Shown: positions 53,675 to 63,912, counted from the stretch's first letter. The stretch is DNA of 64,000 bases from Parahaliea mediterranea (GCF_017255185.1 NZ_JAFKCZ010000006.1:343175-407174), one strand, 5' to 3'. A program made the numbers and translations. Notes: generated from the sequence alone by a model not told the origin.

Positions 53675-54832
53675 TCAGAGAGACCTGGCGATCAGTTCTT
53701 TCATGATCTCGTTGGTCCCGCCGTATATTTTCTGCACCCGGCTGTCTGCATACATACGGGCAATGGGGTACTCCCACATATAGCCATAGCCACCGTGCAG
53801 CTGCAGGCACTCGTCGACAATGTCGCACTGCTTCTGGGTGCACCACCACTTGGCCATGGACGCCTCTTCGGCGTTCAACTCACCCTTGATGTGCTTGGCG
53901 ATGCACTGGTCCACGAAGCTGCGGGCAATGGTTGTCTCGGTCTTGCACTCCGCCAGCTTGAAGCGGGTGTTCTGGAACTCGAACACGCTTTTGCCAAAGG
54001 CCTGGCGTTCGCGGGTGTACTCCACTGTCGCTTCCACCGCCATCTCGGCAATCGTGGCGCCGGCACAGGCGATACTCAGGCGCTCCTGGGGTAGTTGCAT
54101 CATCAATTGCACAAAGCCCTGCCCCTCGGCGTCCCCGAGAAGATTCGCCGCGGGCACCCTCACCTCGTTGAAGAACAGCTCCGAGGTATCGGCATCCTTA
54201 AGCCCCACCTTCTCCAGGTTGCGACCGCGGGAAAAACCCTCCAGACCTTCGGTCTCAACCACGATCAGCGAGGTACCCCTGGCACCTGCCGCCGGGTCGG
54301 TCTTGGCCACAACAATAATCAACTCGGCGTGCTGCCCGTTGCTGATGAATGTCTTGGCGCCGTTAATAATATAGTCGTCACCGTCGCGCCTGGCAGTGGT
54401 TTTCACACCCTGCAGGTCGGAACCGGCGCCCGGTTCAGTCATCGCAACCGCACCGACAAGATCGCCACTGGCCATGGCCGGAAGCCATTTCTTTTTCTGC
54501 TCCTCATTACCATAGTTGAGGAGGTAGTGGGCCACAATCTGGCTGTGAACGGTGTTGCCGCCACCCACCGAAGCCGCGGCGCCGCCGCGGATCATCGCAT
54601 CATAGATCACCGCCTCATGCGTATAGTCACCGCCCGCACCGCCATACTCCTCAGGGATGCTGGCGCAGAGCAGGCCGGCGGCCCCGGTGATACGCCAGGC
54701 CTCGCGGTCGCACATGCCCTGGGCCTCCCAGCGCTCGCGATGGGGCCCCAACTCCCGCTCAGTAAACCTGAGTGCACTCTCGTGCAGCAGGCGGAGTTCC
54801 TCGTTCATCCAGCTTGAATTCAATATCGACAT
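53675..54832 (-). CDS. Acyl-CoA dehydrogenase
   Basis: 385-residue FAD-dependent acyl-CoA dehydrogenase forming a trans-2-enoyl-CoA. The start is the ATG at 54832, with GAGGAG 6 bases upstream. FAD/substrate segments [15 protein letters not shown], the [12 protein letters not shown] motif and the terminal [13 protein letters not shown] are present, with Glu375 as the catalytic base. It is cotranscribed with the Fe-alcohol dehydrogenase, whose stop lies 10 bases upstream. Chain length or ring substrate cannot be deduced. Confidence 0.94.
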   Translation of the reverse strand: MSILNSSWMNEELRLLHESALRFTERELGPHRERWEAQGMCDREAWRITGAAGLLCASIPEEYGGAGGDYTHEAVIYDAMIRGGAAASVGGGNTVHSQIVAHYLLNYGNEEQKKKWLPAMASGDLVGAVAMTEPGAGSDLQGVKTTARRDGDDYIINGAKTFISNGQHAELIIVVAKTDPAAGARGTSLIVVETEGLEGFSRGRNLEKVGLKDADTSELFFNEVRVPAANLLGDAEGQGFVQLMMQLPQERLSIACAGATIAEMAVEATVEYTRERQAFGKSVFEFQNTRFKLAECKTETTIARSFVDQCIAKHIKGELNAEEASMAKWWCTQKQCDIVDECLQLHGGYGYMWEYPIARMYADSRVQKIYGGTNEIMKELIARSL

Positions 54833-54842
54833 CAACAACTCC

Positions 54843-56042
54843 TCAAACAGCTATCTTGTGCAAAATGGATTCCAGTTCATCGCGCGACACCCAGTGGGGC
54901 ACGGGGTACTGCCGGCACTCCGCCATGCTGTCGTTGGCCACCGTCGGAATATCGGCCTGGGCAAATGCATCCAGCCGCGTGGCAAGTCCCAGCTCCGACA
55001 ACAGGTCCCGGGTGGCCTGCACAAAGGCCTTCGCTCGCTCGGTATCTGACTGACCAGGCTTGCCAACGCCGATAATATCGGCAAGCTCTGCCAGGGCAGA
55101 CGGGCTGTGCTCAAGATAACAATCGAGCACATTGGGAAGAACAATAGCATTGGCAATGCCGTGGGGTGTGCCGTAAAGCCCGCCGAACTGGTGCGCGATA
55201 GCGTGCACCATGCCAACACTGGCGTGGTTGATGGCCTGGCCGGCGTAATAAGAGGCGACTGACACCGCTTCGCGGGCCTCCATATCCTGGCCATCGTGAT
55301 AGGCACGAGGCAGGTGCTCGAATAACAGGCGGGTAGCCGTACCGGACAGGCGCCGGACCTCATCATCGGACCATCGGCCGATATAGGTTTCTATGGCGTG
55401 AGTCAGGGCATCTGCTCCCGTTGCGGCAGTGACGCCACGTGGCATACCGGTAAGCAGAGCCGGGTCCAGCGACACCCCCAGGGGTACCAGCTTCATATCG
55501 GCGAGGAACCCCTTGCGGTGCGTCTGGGCATCTGAAATCACCGCCGCGAAGGTCGCTTCCGATCCCGTGCCGGACGTGGTGGGGATCGCAAATAGCGGCG
55601 CCAGCGCTTTACGTATCTTCAGGATACCCACCAGCGACTCCACCGGCCCATTGGTCTCGCTGGCAGCAATGCCCTTGGCAGCGTCAATAGAGGAACCGCC
55701 ACCCAGGGCCAGCACCGAGTCACAGGCCTGGGCGCGAAACTGTGCCAGACCTTCCTCTACGATGGCTGTGGTCGGATCGGGCAATACACCAGCGTAGACA
55801 AACAGCTCGCCACCAGCGCCTTCAACAGCGGCGCGAATATTATCGGCCATACCCAGGTCGATCAGTACCTGGTCGGTCACCAACAGGATACGTCGGTGGC
55901 CCATGGCAACCATATGCCTTGCCAGTTGGCGCGAACTTCCTTCCCCGGCAAACAGCATCTGGGTTGGCACCGAGAGAAACTTCTGCACAATGCCTAATAG
56001 TCCTACGGTCAGCTTGTGCACCAGCCAGTGAAATAATCGCAT
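54843..56042 (-). CDS. Iron-containing alcohol dehydrogenase
   Basis: 399-residue group III alcohol dehydrogenase, NAD-dependent, with an N-terminal nucleotide domain (ALGGGSSIDAAKGIA) and a metal site built from Asp and three His in GADALTHAIETY and HAIAHQFGGLYGTPHGIANAI. It likely oxidises a substrate alcohol to the aldehyde or reverses that step. Divergent from the AraC regulator, whose palindrome-containing spacer may control it, and first gene of the unit with the acyl-CoA dehydrogenase. Confidence 0.93.
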   Translation of the reverse strand: MRLFHWLVHKLTVGLLGIVQKFLSVPTQMLFAGEGSSRQLARHMVAMGHRRILLVTDQVLIDLGMADNIRAAVEGAGGELFVYAGVLPDPTTAIVEEGLAQFRAQACDSVLALGGGSSIDAAKGIAASETNGPVESLVGILKIRKALAPLFAIPTTSGTGSEATFAAVISDAQTHRKGFLADMKLVPLGVSLDPALLTGMPRGVTAATGADALTHAIETYIGRWSDDEVRRLSGTATRLLFEHLPRAYHDGQDMEAREAVSVASYYAGQAINHASVGMVHAIAHQFGGLYGTPHGIANAIVLPNVLDCYLEHSPSALAELADIIGVGKPGQSDTERAKAFVQATRDLLSELGLATRLDAFAQADIPTVANDSMAECRQYPVPHWVSRDELESILHKIAV

Positions 56043-56115
56043 CGCCTACAGCTCTCCCATGTTCAACAGAATGCGAGCCATTCTCTGCGAAGCACCTAAA
56101 CCTTGTAATGGCTTG

Positions 56116-56128
56116 AAACACAGTGTTT
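56116..56128. promoter_or_regulatory. Palindrome between the Fe-ADH and AraC-type genes
   Basis: AAACAC-A-GTGTTT, a perfect 13-base palindrome in the 151-base divergent spacer, about 75 bp from each start codon. Candidate operator for the AraC-type or another regulator. Confidence 0.3.
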
Positions 56129-56193
56129 TATAGCCCAAACTGTCAATCACACCCATACGCCATAAGTAATTGATTTATAAGGCATAAAAATCA

Positions 56194-57204
56194 ATGGAGA
56201 TATCCACGGTACCGGCTTTCCTGGTCAGGGCCCTGTTACAAGGGGCCGCTCTGCGCGGTTGTGACACCGACGCTGTCCTATGCCAACTGGCGCTCTCGCC
56301 AGAGGTTGTCAATGCCGATCGTGGCCGCATCCCGGCCGCTCAGTATTCGCAACTGGTTGATCAGCTCTCGGCAGAGTTGAACGACGAGTACTGCGGCCTG
56401 GTTGAACAGCCATCGCGCCCGGGCACATTTGCACTAATCTGCTATGCCTGTATCCACACGCCCACGCTCGGGGCCTTTATCGAACGGGCCGTACCCTTCC
56501 ACTCAGTCACTACAGATTGCAGCGAGACTTCCGTTGAAGTGACCGATGGCACCGCGCACTATATTTTCACTCCGCGGGGCGAGGATTCAGAGCCCCAACG
56601 ACTGCTGGTGATGTCGTTCCTGGCGATCATCCACCGCCTTGCGAGCTGGTTGATTGGCCAGAACATGCCCCTGGAAAGCGCCAGCCTGGCTCACCCGCGG
56701 CCTGAGCACGCGGCAACATACAACCTGCTGTTCCGCGCCCCGGTACGCTTTGACAGCGATCGAAACTGCATCAGCTTCAGCGCCAACTACCTGGCGGCGC
56801 CGGTGGTGCGCAATGAAGCCGAGTTGGAGCAATTCCTGCAGATGCCCGGCGCACAGCTTATGGCGAGCCCGGTCAACAGCAATAGCCACGTGGCCAAAGT
56901 AACCAACCTGATTAAACCCAGTGTGGCTGAGGAATTTCCCGACTTCGAATGGATTGCAGCGCAACTGCATACGACCACCGGCACTCTGCGCCGAAGACTC
57001 CGGGAGGAAGGCACTTCCTACCAGCAGCTCAAGGATGAGCTGCGCAGGGACACGGCCATCTACAACCTGAACCGTGGACGGATGAGCATCGAGGACGTGG
57101 CGGAAAGTATCGGCTTCTCAGAGCCAACGTCGTTCTTCCGCGCATTCAAGCGCTGGACAGGGGTGACACCACGCGCCTATACCGCGCGGCAAAAAAACGC
57201 CTAG
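56194..57204 (+). CDS. AraC-family transcriptional regulator
   Basis: 336 residues. An N-terminal AraC-binding-type ligand domain (VPAFLVRALLQGAALRGCD, CYACIHTPTLGAFIERAVPF) of the OruR/ArgR-like group is followed by a C-terminal double helix-turn-helix (HTTTGTLRRRLREEGTSYQQLKDELRRD, SIEDVAESIGFSEPTSFFRAFKRWTGVTP). Probably an activator of the divergent Fe-ADH/acyl-CoA dehydrogenase unit or of the whole cluster to the right. Its stop overlaps the stop of the convergent enoyl-CoA hydratase by 4 bases. Confidence 0.92.
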   Translation: MEISTVPAFLVRALLQGAALRGCDTDAVLCQLALSPEVVNADRGRIPAAQYSQLVDQLSAELNDEYCGLVEQPSRPGTFALICYACIHTPTLGAFIERAVPFHSVTTDCSETSVEVTDGTAHYIFTPRGEDSEPQRLLVMSFLAIIHRLASWLIGQNMPLESASLAHPRPEHAATYNLLFRAPVRFDSDRNCISFSANYLAAPVVRNEAELEQFLQMPGAQLMASPVNSNSHVAKVTNLIKPSVAEEFPDFEWIAAQLHTTTGTLRRRLREEGTSYQQLKDELRRDTAIYNLNRGRMSIEDVAESIGFSEPTSFFRAFKRWTGVTPRAYTARQKNA

Positions 57205-57941
57205 GCCTTTTTGGTAAAGGCGGCCACTCGTTCTTTCATATCACTGCATGCACCTGGGCTGTTGGTGTATTCATAGTCCAGCCCCTCGTGCAGGCGCAAC
57301 CCGTCTGTCGCTTCAATGATGCTCTTGCATACCTGGTGGCTGTGGCGCGAGTTCTTCGCCACCGCCAGCGCGTACGCGCGGGTTTGTGCCGCCAGGTCTG
57401 CTACCGGGAACACACGATCCACCAATCCAATCCGCAATGCCTCTTCAGCGCCGACACGCCTGGCGCTGAACATCATATCCTTGGCCCGCGCTGCACCAAC
57501 CCGGCGCGGCAGGCGCTGGGTCATGCCCCAGACAGGGCTGAGCCCCCACTGGCTGTGGGTGTCAGCCAGCACGGTATTGTCATCGACGAAAATGAGATCG
57601 CATGCCAGGGCAAGCTCAAGTGCACCGGTAAAACAGTAGCGATGTACCTGGGCGATCGTAGGGACACACAGGCTTGCCAGCGCCTCAAGGACGGTGGCCT
57701 CGTACTGCGAGTGCTCTGTCTCACCGCCGGCTTCGATGTCCTTCAGATCGTGCCCCGAGGAAAAAGCCTTGCCCTCCCCGCACAGGATCACACACGCGAC
57801 ATCCTCACGTTTGCCAATATCAGCAACGGCCGCCTCCAGCGCCTGGAACAGGGCGTGGTTCAAGGCATTCATGGTTTCCGGACGATTAAGGGTGAGCGTG
57901 GCGACGCCCTCCTCGACACTGACCACCAGATTTTCACTCAT
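57201..57941 (-). CDS. Enoyl-CoA hydratase/isomerase
   Basis: 246-residue crotonase-fold enzyme. The ATG at 57941 is preceded by GGAAGGAAA and is preferred over the longer frame to 58028. Segments: LTLNRPETMNALNH, GEGKAFSSGHDLKDIEAGG, CFTGALELALACDLIF. The catalytic Glu pair region has ELALACDL in place of typical GGGLELA (FTGALELA here), so hydratase versus isomerase is unclear. It sits divergent from the thiolase-like gene and convergent with the AraC regulator. Confidence 0.88.
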   Translation of the reverse strand: MSENLVVSVEEGVATLTLNRPETMNALNHALFQALEAAVADIGKREDVACVILCGEGKAFSSGHDLKDIEAGGETEHSQYEATVLEALASLCVPTIAQVHRYCFTGALELALACDLIFVDDNTVLADTHSQWGLSPVWGMTQRLPRRVGAARAKDMMFSARRVGAEEALRIGLVDRVFPVADLAAQTRAYALAVAKNSRHSHQVCKSIIEATDGLRLHEGLDYEYTNSPGACSDMKERVAAFTKKA

Positions 57942-58139
57942 TGAATTTCCTTCCATACGAACACAAGTTCTTCTCATCCTTTCATGGTCAACGCACATCG
58001 GTAAACACGCAATATCCGCAGCAATCAAAAAGGCTGCCCGCGGGAATCAAAATGCCGCCATGGCTCGCACACGCCTTGACACCCGGTGCACTGCAACGCA
58101 GATTCTCTGCCTGCAAATACTCGCGGAGAGAGGTCACCC

Positions 58140-59645
58140 ATGCAGCCAGCCCCCAATGCCCCCGTCATCGTTGCCACCGCACAACACACCTGGCGGAATC
58201 CGGATCCCGGGCGAACGCCGCTGGACGCCCTGGAAGCCATCTCCCGGGAAGCACTGAACAACACCCATTACGACCAGGTGGCAGCGAACATCGATGCCAT
58301 CGCCACGGTGCGCTTCATCATGGATACCGATCCCAATCTGGCGCCACTGTTGCCACGCAATCCCGGCAAGGTCATTGCGGAACGGTTGGGGCTCGACAAC
58401 CCCCAGTGCTTCCAAACAGGCATCGGCGGCAACACACCCCAGTTCCTGGTAAACCATTTCGCCGACCGAGTGGCCAGTGGTGAGTTCAAAGCTGTGCTGA
58501 TCAATGGCGCCGAGTTCATCAACAATTTCTTTAGTGCCATGCGTAGTGGCGCCGACATCAGTGGCTGGATTGGCGAACCCTGTGATGCCCCCACCATGAT
58601 TGGCGGTGAAGATAAGGACGGGCTGAACGACGTCGAGAAAGCCCACGGTCTGTATGAGCCGATTAATACCTACCCCCTGTTCGAGAGCTCCCTGCGTCAC
58701 AGCAACGCTGGAAATTCTGTCTCCGCTGAACTGTGTGCGAAAATGGCCGCGGTTGCAGCTGCCAATCAGTACGCCTGGCGCCAGGACGCTCCCGAGGCCG
58801 AAGACATCAGCGCGCCTTCAGCGCAGAACCGCTATATCGGCTACCCCTATACGAAGGCAATGAATGCCCTGCTGTCTGTTGATATGGCCGCCGCCGTCAT
58901 CCTCACCAGCGCCGGACACGCCGCGGCCATGGGCATACCTGCCGAGCAGATAATCTACCTGCGCGGCGGCACAGACTTGAACGAGGTCTGGCATGTCAGC
59001 GAACGCCCCGAGTTACAGCGCGCCCCGGCGATCGGCAAAGCCGTTGCCGCCAGCCTGAACCAGGCCAACCTGGCGCTCGAGGACGTCAATCACTTCGACA
59101 TCTACAGCTGCTTCCCCTGCGCTGTTGAAATTGCCTGTAACGAAATCGGGCTCGACCCGCTGGACCCGCGAGGCGTTACCGTGACCGGCGGCCTGCCTTT
59201 CTTCGGCGGCCCAGGTAACAACTACTCCCTGCACGCCATCGCCGAAATGGTGGAGCGACTGCGCCACGACGGCGGCCATGGCCTGGTGACCGCAAACGGC
59301 CTGTACCTGACCAAGCACTCGATAGGTGTGTATTCCGCCGAGGCCCCGGCACAACCCTGGGCCTCCATCGACGCCAGCGCACTGCAGGCAGAAGTGGATG
59401 CAACTCCACGCTGCCAATTGGCGCAGAACCCCGAGGGTCAAGTCACCGTCGAGGCGTTCACCGTCGCCTATGACAAGTCGGGGCCCAAACGGGGATACAT
59501 CGTCGCCCGCAATGACAACAACCAGCGGGTACTGGCCAACGTCGAGGCCGACAGCGACACCCTGGGCCGCATGCTCGAAGCCGACATTGTCGGCCAGCGC
59601 GGAATGGTATCAGCTACCGAGGCAGGAAATATCTTCACGCTCTGA
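58140..59645 (+). CDS. Thiolase-superfamily protein, nucleophilic Cys absent
   Basis: 501 residues from the ATG at 58140, with an AGAGGT site upstream. The fold is thiolase: VIVATAQHTW start, GEFKAVLINGAE, and C-terminal GGPGNNYSLHAIAEMVERL and NGLYLTKHSIGVYS with conserved His. At the place of the usual catalytic Cys the sequence reads TGIGGNTPQ, with no Cys. Some sterol-carrier-type thiolases and retro-aldolases (Ltp2-like) lack it too. So it may cleave by retro-aldol chemistry or act on an unusual acyl-CoA rather than being a normal thiolase. It probably shares a transcript with the ligase 93 bp downstream. Confidence 0.85.
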   Translation: MQPAPNAPVIVATAQHTWRNPDPGRTPLDALEAISREALNNTHYDQVAANIDAIATVRFIMDTDPNLAPLLPRNPGKVIAERLGLDNPQCFQTGIGGNTPQFLVNHFADRVASGEFKAVLINGAEFINNFFSAMRSGADISGWIGEPCDAPTMIGGEDKDGLNDVEKAHGLYEPINTYPLFESSLRHSNAGNSVSAELCAKMAAVAAANQYAWRQDAPEAEDISAPSAQNRYIGYPYTKAMNALLSVDMAAAVILTSAGHAAAMGIPAEQIIYLRGGTDLNEVWHVSERPELQRAPAIGKAVAASLNQANLALEDVNHFDIYSCFPCAVEIACNEIGLDPLDPRGVTVTGGLPFFGGPGNNYSLHAIAEMVERLRHDGGHGLVTANGLYLTKHSIGVYSAEAPAQPWASIDASALQAEVDATPRCQLAQNPEGQVTVEAFTVAYDKSGPKRGYIVARNDNNQRVLANVEADSDTLGRMLEADIVGQRGMVSATEAGNIFTL

Positions 59646-59738
59646 TGGGTCAGTAAACCTGTTCGCCCGGGTCACTCCGCGCTGGCCGGGCCACGGATAA
59701 CATGGGCGCCCTGATAAAAACCCGGGGAACCCAGTGTT

Positions 59739-61415
59739 ATGACAAGTGTGTTGCCAGAGATCGAATGCGGACCACTGCAAGCCTTCTATGAGCGGGAAGA
59801 GCGTCACGCAGGCGATGTCTGCTTCGTGCAGCCCGGGCCTGATGGCCAGCTCGAATCGCTGACCTGGCACGACGTCGGCCAGCAGGCCAGGCGCATCGCC
59901 AGCTACCTGGATTCGCTGAACCTGGAACCTGGCAGCCGTGTGGCATTGATGTCCAGTAATTGCTGCCACTGGATTATCGCAGACATCGCCATCTGGATGG
60001 CCGGGCACATTTCGGTTCCCCTCTACCCCATTCTGGCTGAAGACACGGTGCGCAAGGTGCTCGAGCACAGTGACGCGCAGGTAATGTTCGTGGGCAAGCT
60101 GCAGGACTGGGACACCATCAGGGCCGGCATACCCGACCAGGTTGCACTGGTCAGCCTGCCCCTGGCTCCTCCCGCGATCGCCGCAGGCACCGTGCGCTGG
60201 GGCGATATTCTGCGGGAGCAGCTGCCCATGCCGGGCACGCCCGACCAGCCCCTGAATGCCCTCGCTACAATCATCTACACCTCGGGCACTACCGGCATGC
60301 CCAAAGGCGTCATGCACTCCTTCGCCAACCTGGCCACGGTGGGCCAGCTGACCGGCCAACTTTACGATACCCGGGAGGCAGATCGCATGCTGTCCTACCT
60401 GCCGCTGGCCCATGTTGCCGAGCGCGCGGCGGTGGAAATCAACCAGTTGTACAACGGGTTCCGGGTGTACTTCTCGCATTCCCTGGACACCTTTGCCGAC
60501 GACCTGCGACGCGCCCGCCCTACCCTGTTCTTCGCCGTGCCCCGCATCTGGAGCAAGTTGCAGCAGCGGGTACTGGAGCAGATGCCGGAGAAAAAACTCG
60601 AGCGCCTGCTGCGGCTGCCAATAGTTGGCGGCATGGTGAGACGCAAGCTCACCGGCGCGCTCGGCATGGACAAGTTGCGTATCGCCGTGAGCGGCGCAGC
60701 GCCACTGTCCACCTCGCTCATGCGCTGGTACAGCAAGCTCGGTATCGAAATTCTCGAGGGTTACGCCATGAGTGAAAATTTCGCCTACTCCCACTCCACC
60801 CAGTTGGGGCAGGCGCGGATAGGCTACGTGGGCAACGCCAATCCCCACGTGATCTGCAAGCTGTCTCCCGAGGGGGAAATCCTGGTGAAGTCACCCACCA
60901 ATATGCTCGGCTACTACCGAGAACCCGAGCTAAGCGCCCAGGCCATCGACACCGACGGCTACCTGCACACCGGCGACAAGGGCGAGATCAGCCGGGACGG
61001 TCGCCTGAAGATTACGGGGCGCATCAAGGATATCTTCAAGACCAGCAAGGGTAAGTATGTTGCTCCGGCGCCAATTGAAGACCGCCTGCAGCGCCACACG
61101 GCACTGGAACTGGTGTGTGTCACCGGTGCCAACCTTCCGCAGCCTATCGCCCTGGCAACACTGGCCGAAGGCACCAGACACGACGAGCAAGCCCTGCAGC
61201 TGGAACTGGCCGATCTACTGGAAGAAACCAATAGCGCCCTGGACAAGCATGAACATCTTTCCCAGATCATAGTGTTCCCCACCCCCTGGACGGTGGAGAG
61301 CAATATCGTTACGCCCACCCTGAAGATCAAACGCCCGGAAATCGACAAGCGCTACATGCCCCGGGTAGCGGAATGGCAATCCAGTAAGGATCGCGTGATT
61401 TTCGCCCAACACTAA
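59739..61415 (+). CDS. Acyl-CoA synthetase / AMP-binding ligase
   Basis: 558-residue adenylate-forming enzyme activating a carboxylic acid to its CoA thioester. Motifs: YTSGTTGMPKGVMHS (A3), LPLAHVAERA, YAMSENFAYSH, GYLHTGDKGEI and KITGRIKDIFKTSKGKYVAP, with the C-terminal KRPEIDKRYMP region. Similar to long-chain fatty-acid ligases. It would supply the acyl-CoA entering the dehydrogenase, hydratase and thiolase-like steps encoded beside it. The following TonB receptor begins 28 bp on, likely the same operon. Confidence 0.92.
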   Translation: MTSVLPEIECGPLQAFYEREERHAGDVCFVQPGPDGQLESLTWHDVGQQARRIASYLDSLNLEPGSRVALMSSNCCHWIIADIAIWMAGHISVPLYPILAEDTVRKVLEHSDAQVMFVGKLQDWDTIRAGIPDQVALVSLPLAPPAIAAGTVRWGDILREQLPMPGTPDQPLNALATIIYTSGTTGMPKGVMHSFANLATVGQLTGQLYDTREADRMLSYLPLAHVAERAAVEINQLYNGFRVYFSHSLDTFADDLRRARPTLFFAVPRIWSKLQQRVLEQMPEKKLERLLRLPIVGGMVRRKLTGALGMDKLRIAVSGAAPLSTSLMRWYSKLGIEILEGYAMSENFAYSHSTQLGQARIGYVGNANPHVICKLSPEGEILVKSPTNMLGYYREPELSAQAIDTDGYLHTGDKGEISRDGRLKITGRIKDIFKTSKGKYVAPAPIEDRLQRHTALELVCVTGANLPQPIALATLAEGTRHDEQALQLELADLLEETNSALDKHEHLSQIIVFPTPWTVESNIVTPTLKIKRPEIDKRYMPRVAEWQSSKDRVIFAQH

Positions 61416-61443
61416 TACGACATCGCACTACAAGGACATAACA

Positions 61444-63861
61444 ATGACAGCAATACGCAAGACACCGACACGCAAGACCATCGCGTCAGCCATCAGCCTG
61501 GCTCTGGCGACTACAGCCCTGACACAGACTAACCCAGCGCTGGCCCAGCAACTGGTACTGGAAGAGGTGATCGTGACCGCACAGAAACGCGCGCAGAGCC
61601 TGCAGGATGTGCCGATTTCCGTAGCGGCAATGACCGGTGACAAGATCGATGACACAGGTATCACCTCACTGGAAGAACTGACCTTGTACGTCCCCAATGT
61701 GAGCATAAACAGCGGCGCCAACACACCCAACCTGTTTATCCGCGGCATTGGCTCGGGCACCAACGCGGGCTTCGAACAATCGGTGGGCATGTATATCGAC
61801 GGTGTTTACGCGGGCCGGGGTCCGCTGGCAGCTGTGCCCACCACGATGGATCTGGAGCGCGTAGAGATCCTCAAGGGCCCCCAGGGCATCCTGTTTGGCA
61901 AGAACACGATTGCCGGCGCCATTAACATCACCACCGCCAAACCGAGCCAGGAGTTCGAGGGGATGGCCGAAGCACTATACGCCCCGGACCACGGTGAAGA
62001 ACAGTACAACCTCGTGCTCTCCGGGCCCCTCGGCGACACACTGTATGGACGGATCGCTGCACGCTACGACGCCATGGACGGGTGGTGGGACAACGAGCTC
62101 AGTGGCAAAGAGGGTCCTGACCTGTCCAACACCTACGTGCGCGGCAGCCTGCTGTGGGAAGCCAGCGACACCATCGAGGTGCACGCCAAGTATGAGTTGG
62201 GCGACTTCAGCCGCGGCGAATCCCCGTCTGTCGTCTACCAGTCCGACTTCGCGGGCCAGGAGAACTTTGCCGGCGACGTACCCTTCCCTGTAATCTCAGA
62301 CCGGGACGAAGGTGCCGTCGACTTTGAGGACTATACCGATACCGACACCGATGTCGCTGCAGTCACCCTCAACTGGGACCTGGACTTCGCCACCTTCACC
62401 TCCATCACCGCCTACTCCGCCTATGAGTTCGAGCGCGGTCAGAACAGCGACCTCACCGCAACCGCAGCCATCCACCGCACAATGTGGGAAGACTACGAGC
62501 AATTCAGTCAGGAACTGCGCCTGGTATCTCCCGGCGGTGACACTATTGACTGGATCGCCGGCGCCTATTTCCAGAGCGCCGAGTTGGATATCTCGCGCCG
62601 CAACCATGCCCTCGACATGGCACAGGCGGGCCCGCTGGGCGTACGCGGCGCGCTGGTCCAGACCCAGGAGCCGGTTCCCTCGGTATTCGACCAGGAATCT
62701 GAAAGCTGGGCCGTGTTCGGCCAGGCTACCTGGAATGTCGCCGATAGCTGGCGCGTCACAGGCGGCCTGCGCTACAACGAGGAATCCAAGGACCTGGACA
62801 AGGTCACCCAACAGGACATGCTGGGTATTCGCTTCGGGGACAATATATTCTTCGCCAACCCACTCAATGGCCAGTATGTCTCCGACCTGCGCGCCCACGA
62901 ATTCACCGGGCTCAGCCGCGACGAGGACAAGTGGACCTTCTCTCTCAACACCCAGTGGGACGCCACCGACAATGCCATGATTTACGCCAGCGTGAGCACC
63001 GGCTTCAAAGGCGGCGGTTACGACGAGTCCTACAGCAACGAGGGCACCACCATCCGTCTGGCCAACCCCATCACAGGAGAACTGACCGGCGAGAGCGTGC
63101 CCGGTGTAGACCCGTCGGTGATTGAATATGCTGACGAGGAAGTCCTCGCCTATGAGCTTGGCGCGAAAATGAGCCTGCTCGACGGTGCGGCAGAGCTTAA
63201 CGTGGCCCTGTTCCGGATGGAGTATGACAACCTGCAGACCAGCTCCCTGGTGGGCGATGTCTTTCGCGTGGGCAACGCCGGTGAAGCCATCAGCCAGGGA
63301 CTGGAGATCGACGGCCGCTGGCTGGTCACCGAACGCCTGACGATTGGCGGCGCGGTAGCCTACCTGGACGCCTACTACGATGACTTCACAGGTGCCACCT
63401 GCACCATCCCTCAGACGGTGGACCCCGCCAACAACCCGGGCTGCCTGGACGAAAACGGCAGCAACATCACCGTCCCGCTTTCCCCGGGTGGGCAGGACCT
63501 GACGGATGAGACCCTGCTGTTCGCACCAGAGTGGTCCACCAACCTCAATGCCCAGTACGTGATGCCGATCGGCGACACTATGGAGTTGCTGACCTCGGTG
63601 GACATCAACTACAACGACGAGCTCTACTCTGCCCTGGACCTGGACCCTGACACAGTGCACGACGCCTATACCCTGGTGAACGCACGGATTGCCCTGGCCA
63701 GTATCGAAGACACCTGGACGGTTGCACTGATCGGCAAGAACCTGACAGACGAGGAAACGTATCTGTGGAAGAACGACGTGCCGGCGACCAACTCCAACAG
63801 CTACTTCGCCATACCGGAACGTCCCCGCTCCCTGGCGGTGCAGGTGCGATACCGGTTCTAG
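61444..63861 (+). CDS. TonB-dependent outer-membrane receptor
   Basis: 805 residues with signal peptide to about residue 34 (ALA), TonB box LEEVIVTAQKR, plug domain (LEELTLYVPNVSI, NLFIRGIGS, VEILKGPQGILFGKNTIAGAINITTA), and a barrel ending in the classical Phe (VRYRF). The AQKRAQSLQDVPISV start is typical of catabolic receptors of Sphingomonas/Halieaceae-type bacteria that import steroids, terpenes or other hydrophobic compounds. Linked by 28 bp to the acyl-CoA ligase, so it likely imports that pathway's substrate. Confidence 0.93.
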   Translation: MTAIRKTPTRKTIASAISLALATTALTQTNPALAQQLVLEEVIVTAQKRAQSLQDVPISVAAMTGDKIDDTGITSLEELTLYVPNVSINSGANTPNLFIRGIGSGTNAGFEQSVGMYIDGVYAGRGPLAAVPTTMDLERVEILKGPQGILFGKNTIAGAINITTAKPSQEFEGMAEALYAPDHGEEQYNLVLSGPLGDTLYGRIAARYDAMDGWWDNELSGKEGPDLSNTYVRGSLLWEASDTIEVHAKYELGDFSRGESPSVVYQSDFAGQENFAGDVPFPVISDRDEGAVDFEDYTDTDTDVAAVTLNWDLDFATFTSITAYSAYEFERGQNSDLTATAAIHRTMWEDYEQFSQELRLVSPGGDTIDWIAGAYFQSAELDISRRNHALDMAQAGPLGVRGALVQTQEPVPSVFDQESESWAVFGQATWNVADSWRVTGGLRYNEESKDLDKVTQQDMLGIRFGDNIFFANPLNGQYVSDLRAHEFTGLSRDEDKWTFSLNTQWDATDNAMIYASVSTGFKGGGYDESYSNEGTTIRLANPITGELTGESVPGVDPSVIEYADEEVLAYELGAKMSLLDGAAELNVALFRMEYDNLQTSSLVGDVFRVGNAGEAISQGLEIDGRWLVTERLTIGGAVAYLDAYYDDFTGATCTIPQTVDPANNPGCLDENGSNITVPLSPGGQDLTDETLLFAPEWSTNLNAQYVMPIGDTMELLTSVDINYNDELYSALDLDPDTVHDAYTLVNARIALASIEDTWTVALIGKNLTDEETYLWKNDVPATNSNSYFAIPERPRSLAVQVRYRF

Positions 63862-63890
63862 GAATAGCTCGCCCCTATCAAAGTAAGTAT

Positions 63891-63912
63891 CCCCCGGCAA
63901 AGCCGGGGGCTT
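63891..63912 (+). terminator. Intrinsic terminator after the TonB receptor
   Basis: CCCCCGGC-AAA-GCCGGGGG followed by CTTTAGTTT, about 30 bases after the receptor stop. An 8-bp GC stem with a short U-rich tail. Confidence 0.85.

Noticed and set aside
62296..63900. 534-codon minus-strand frame over the TonB receptor
   Set aside because: The plus strand is a clear TonB receptor with signal, plug and terminal Phe; the antisense frame is Val/Gly/His-rich noise.
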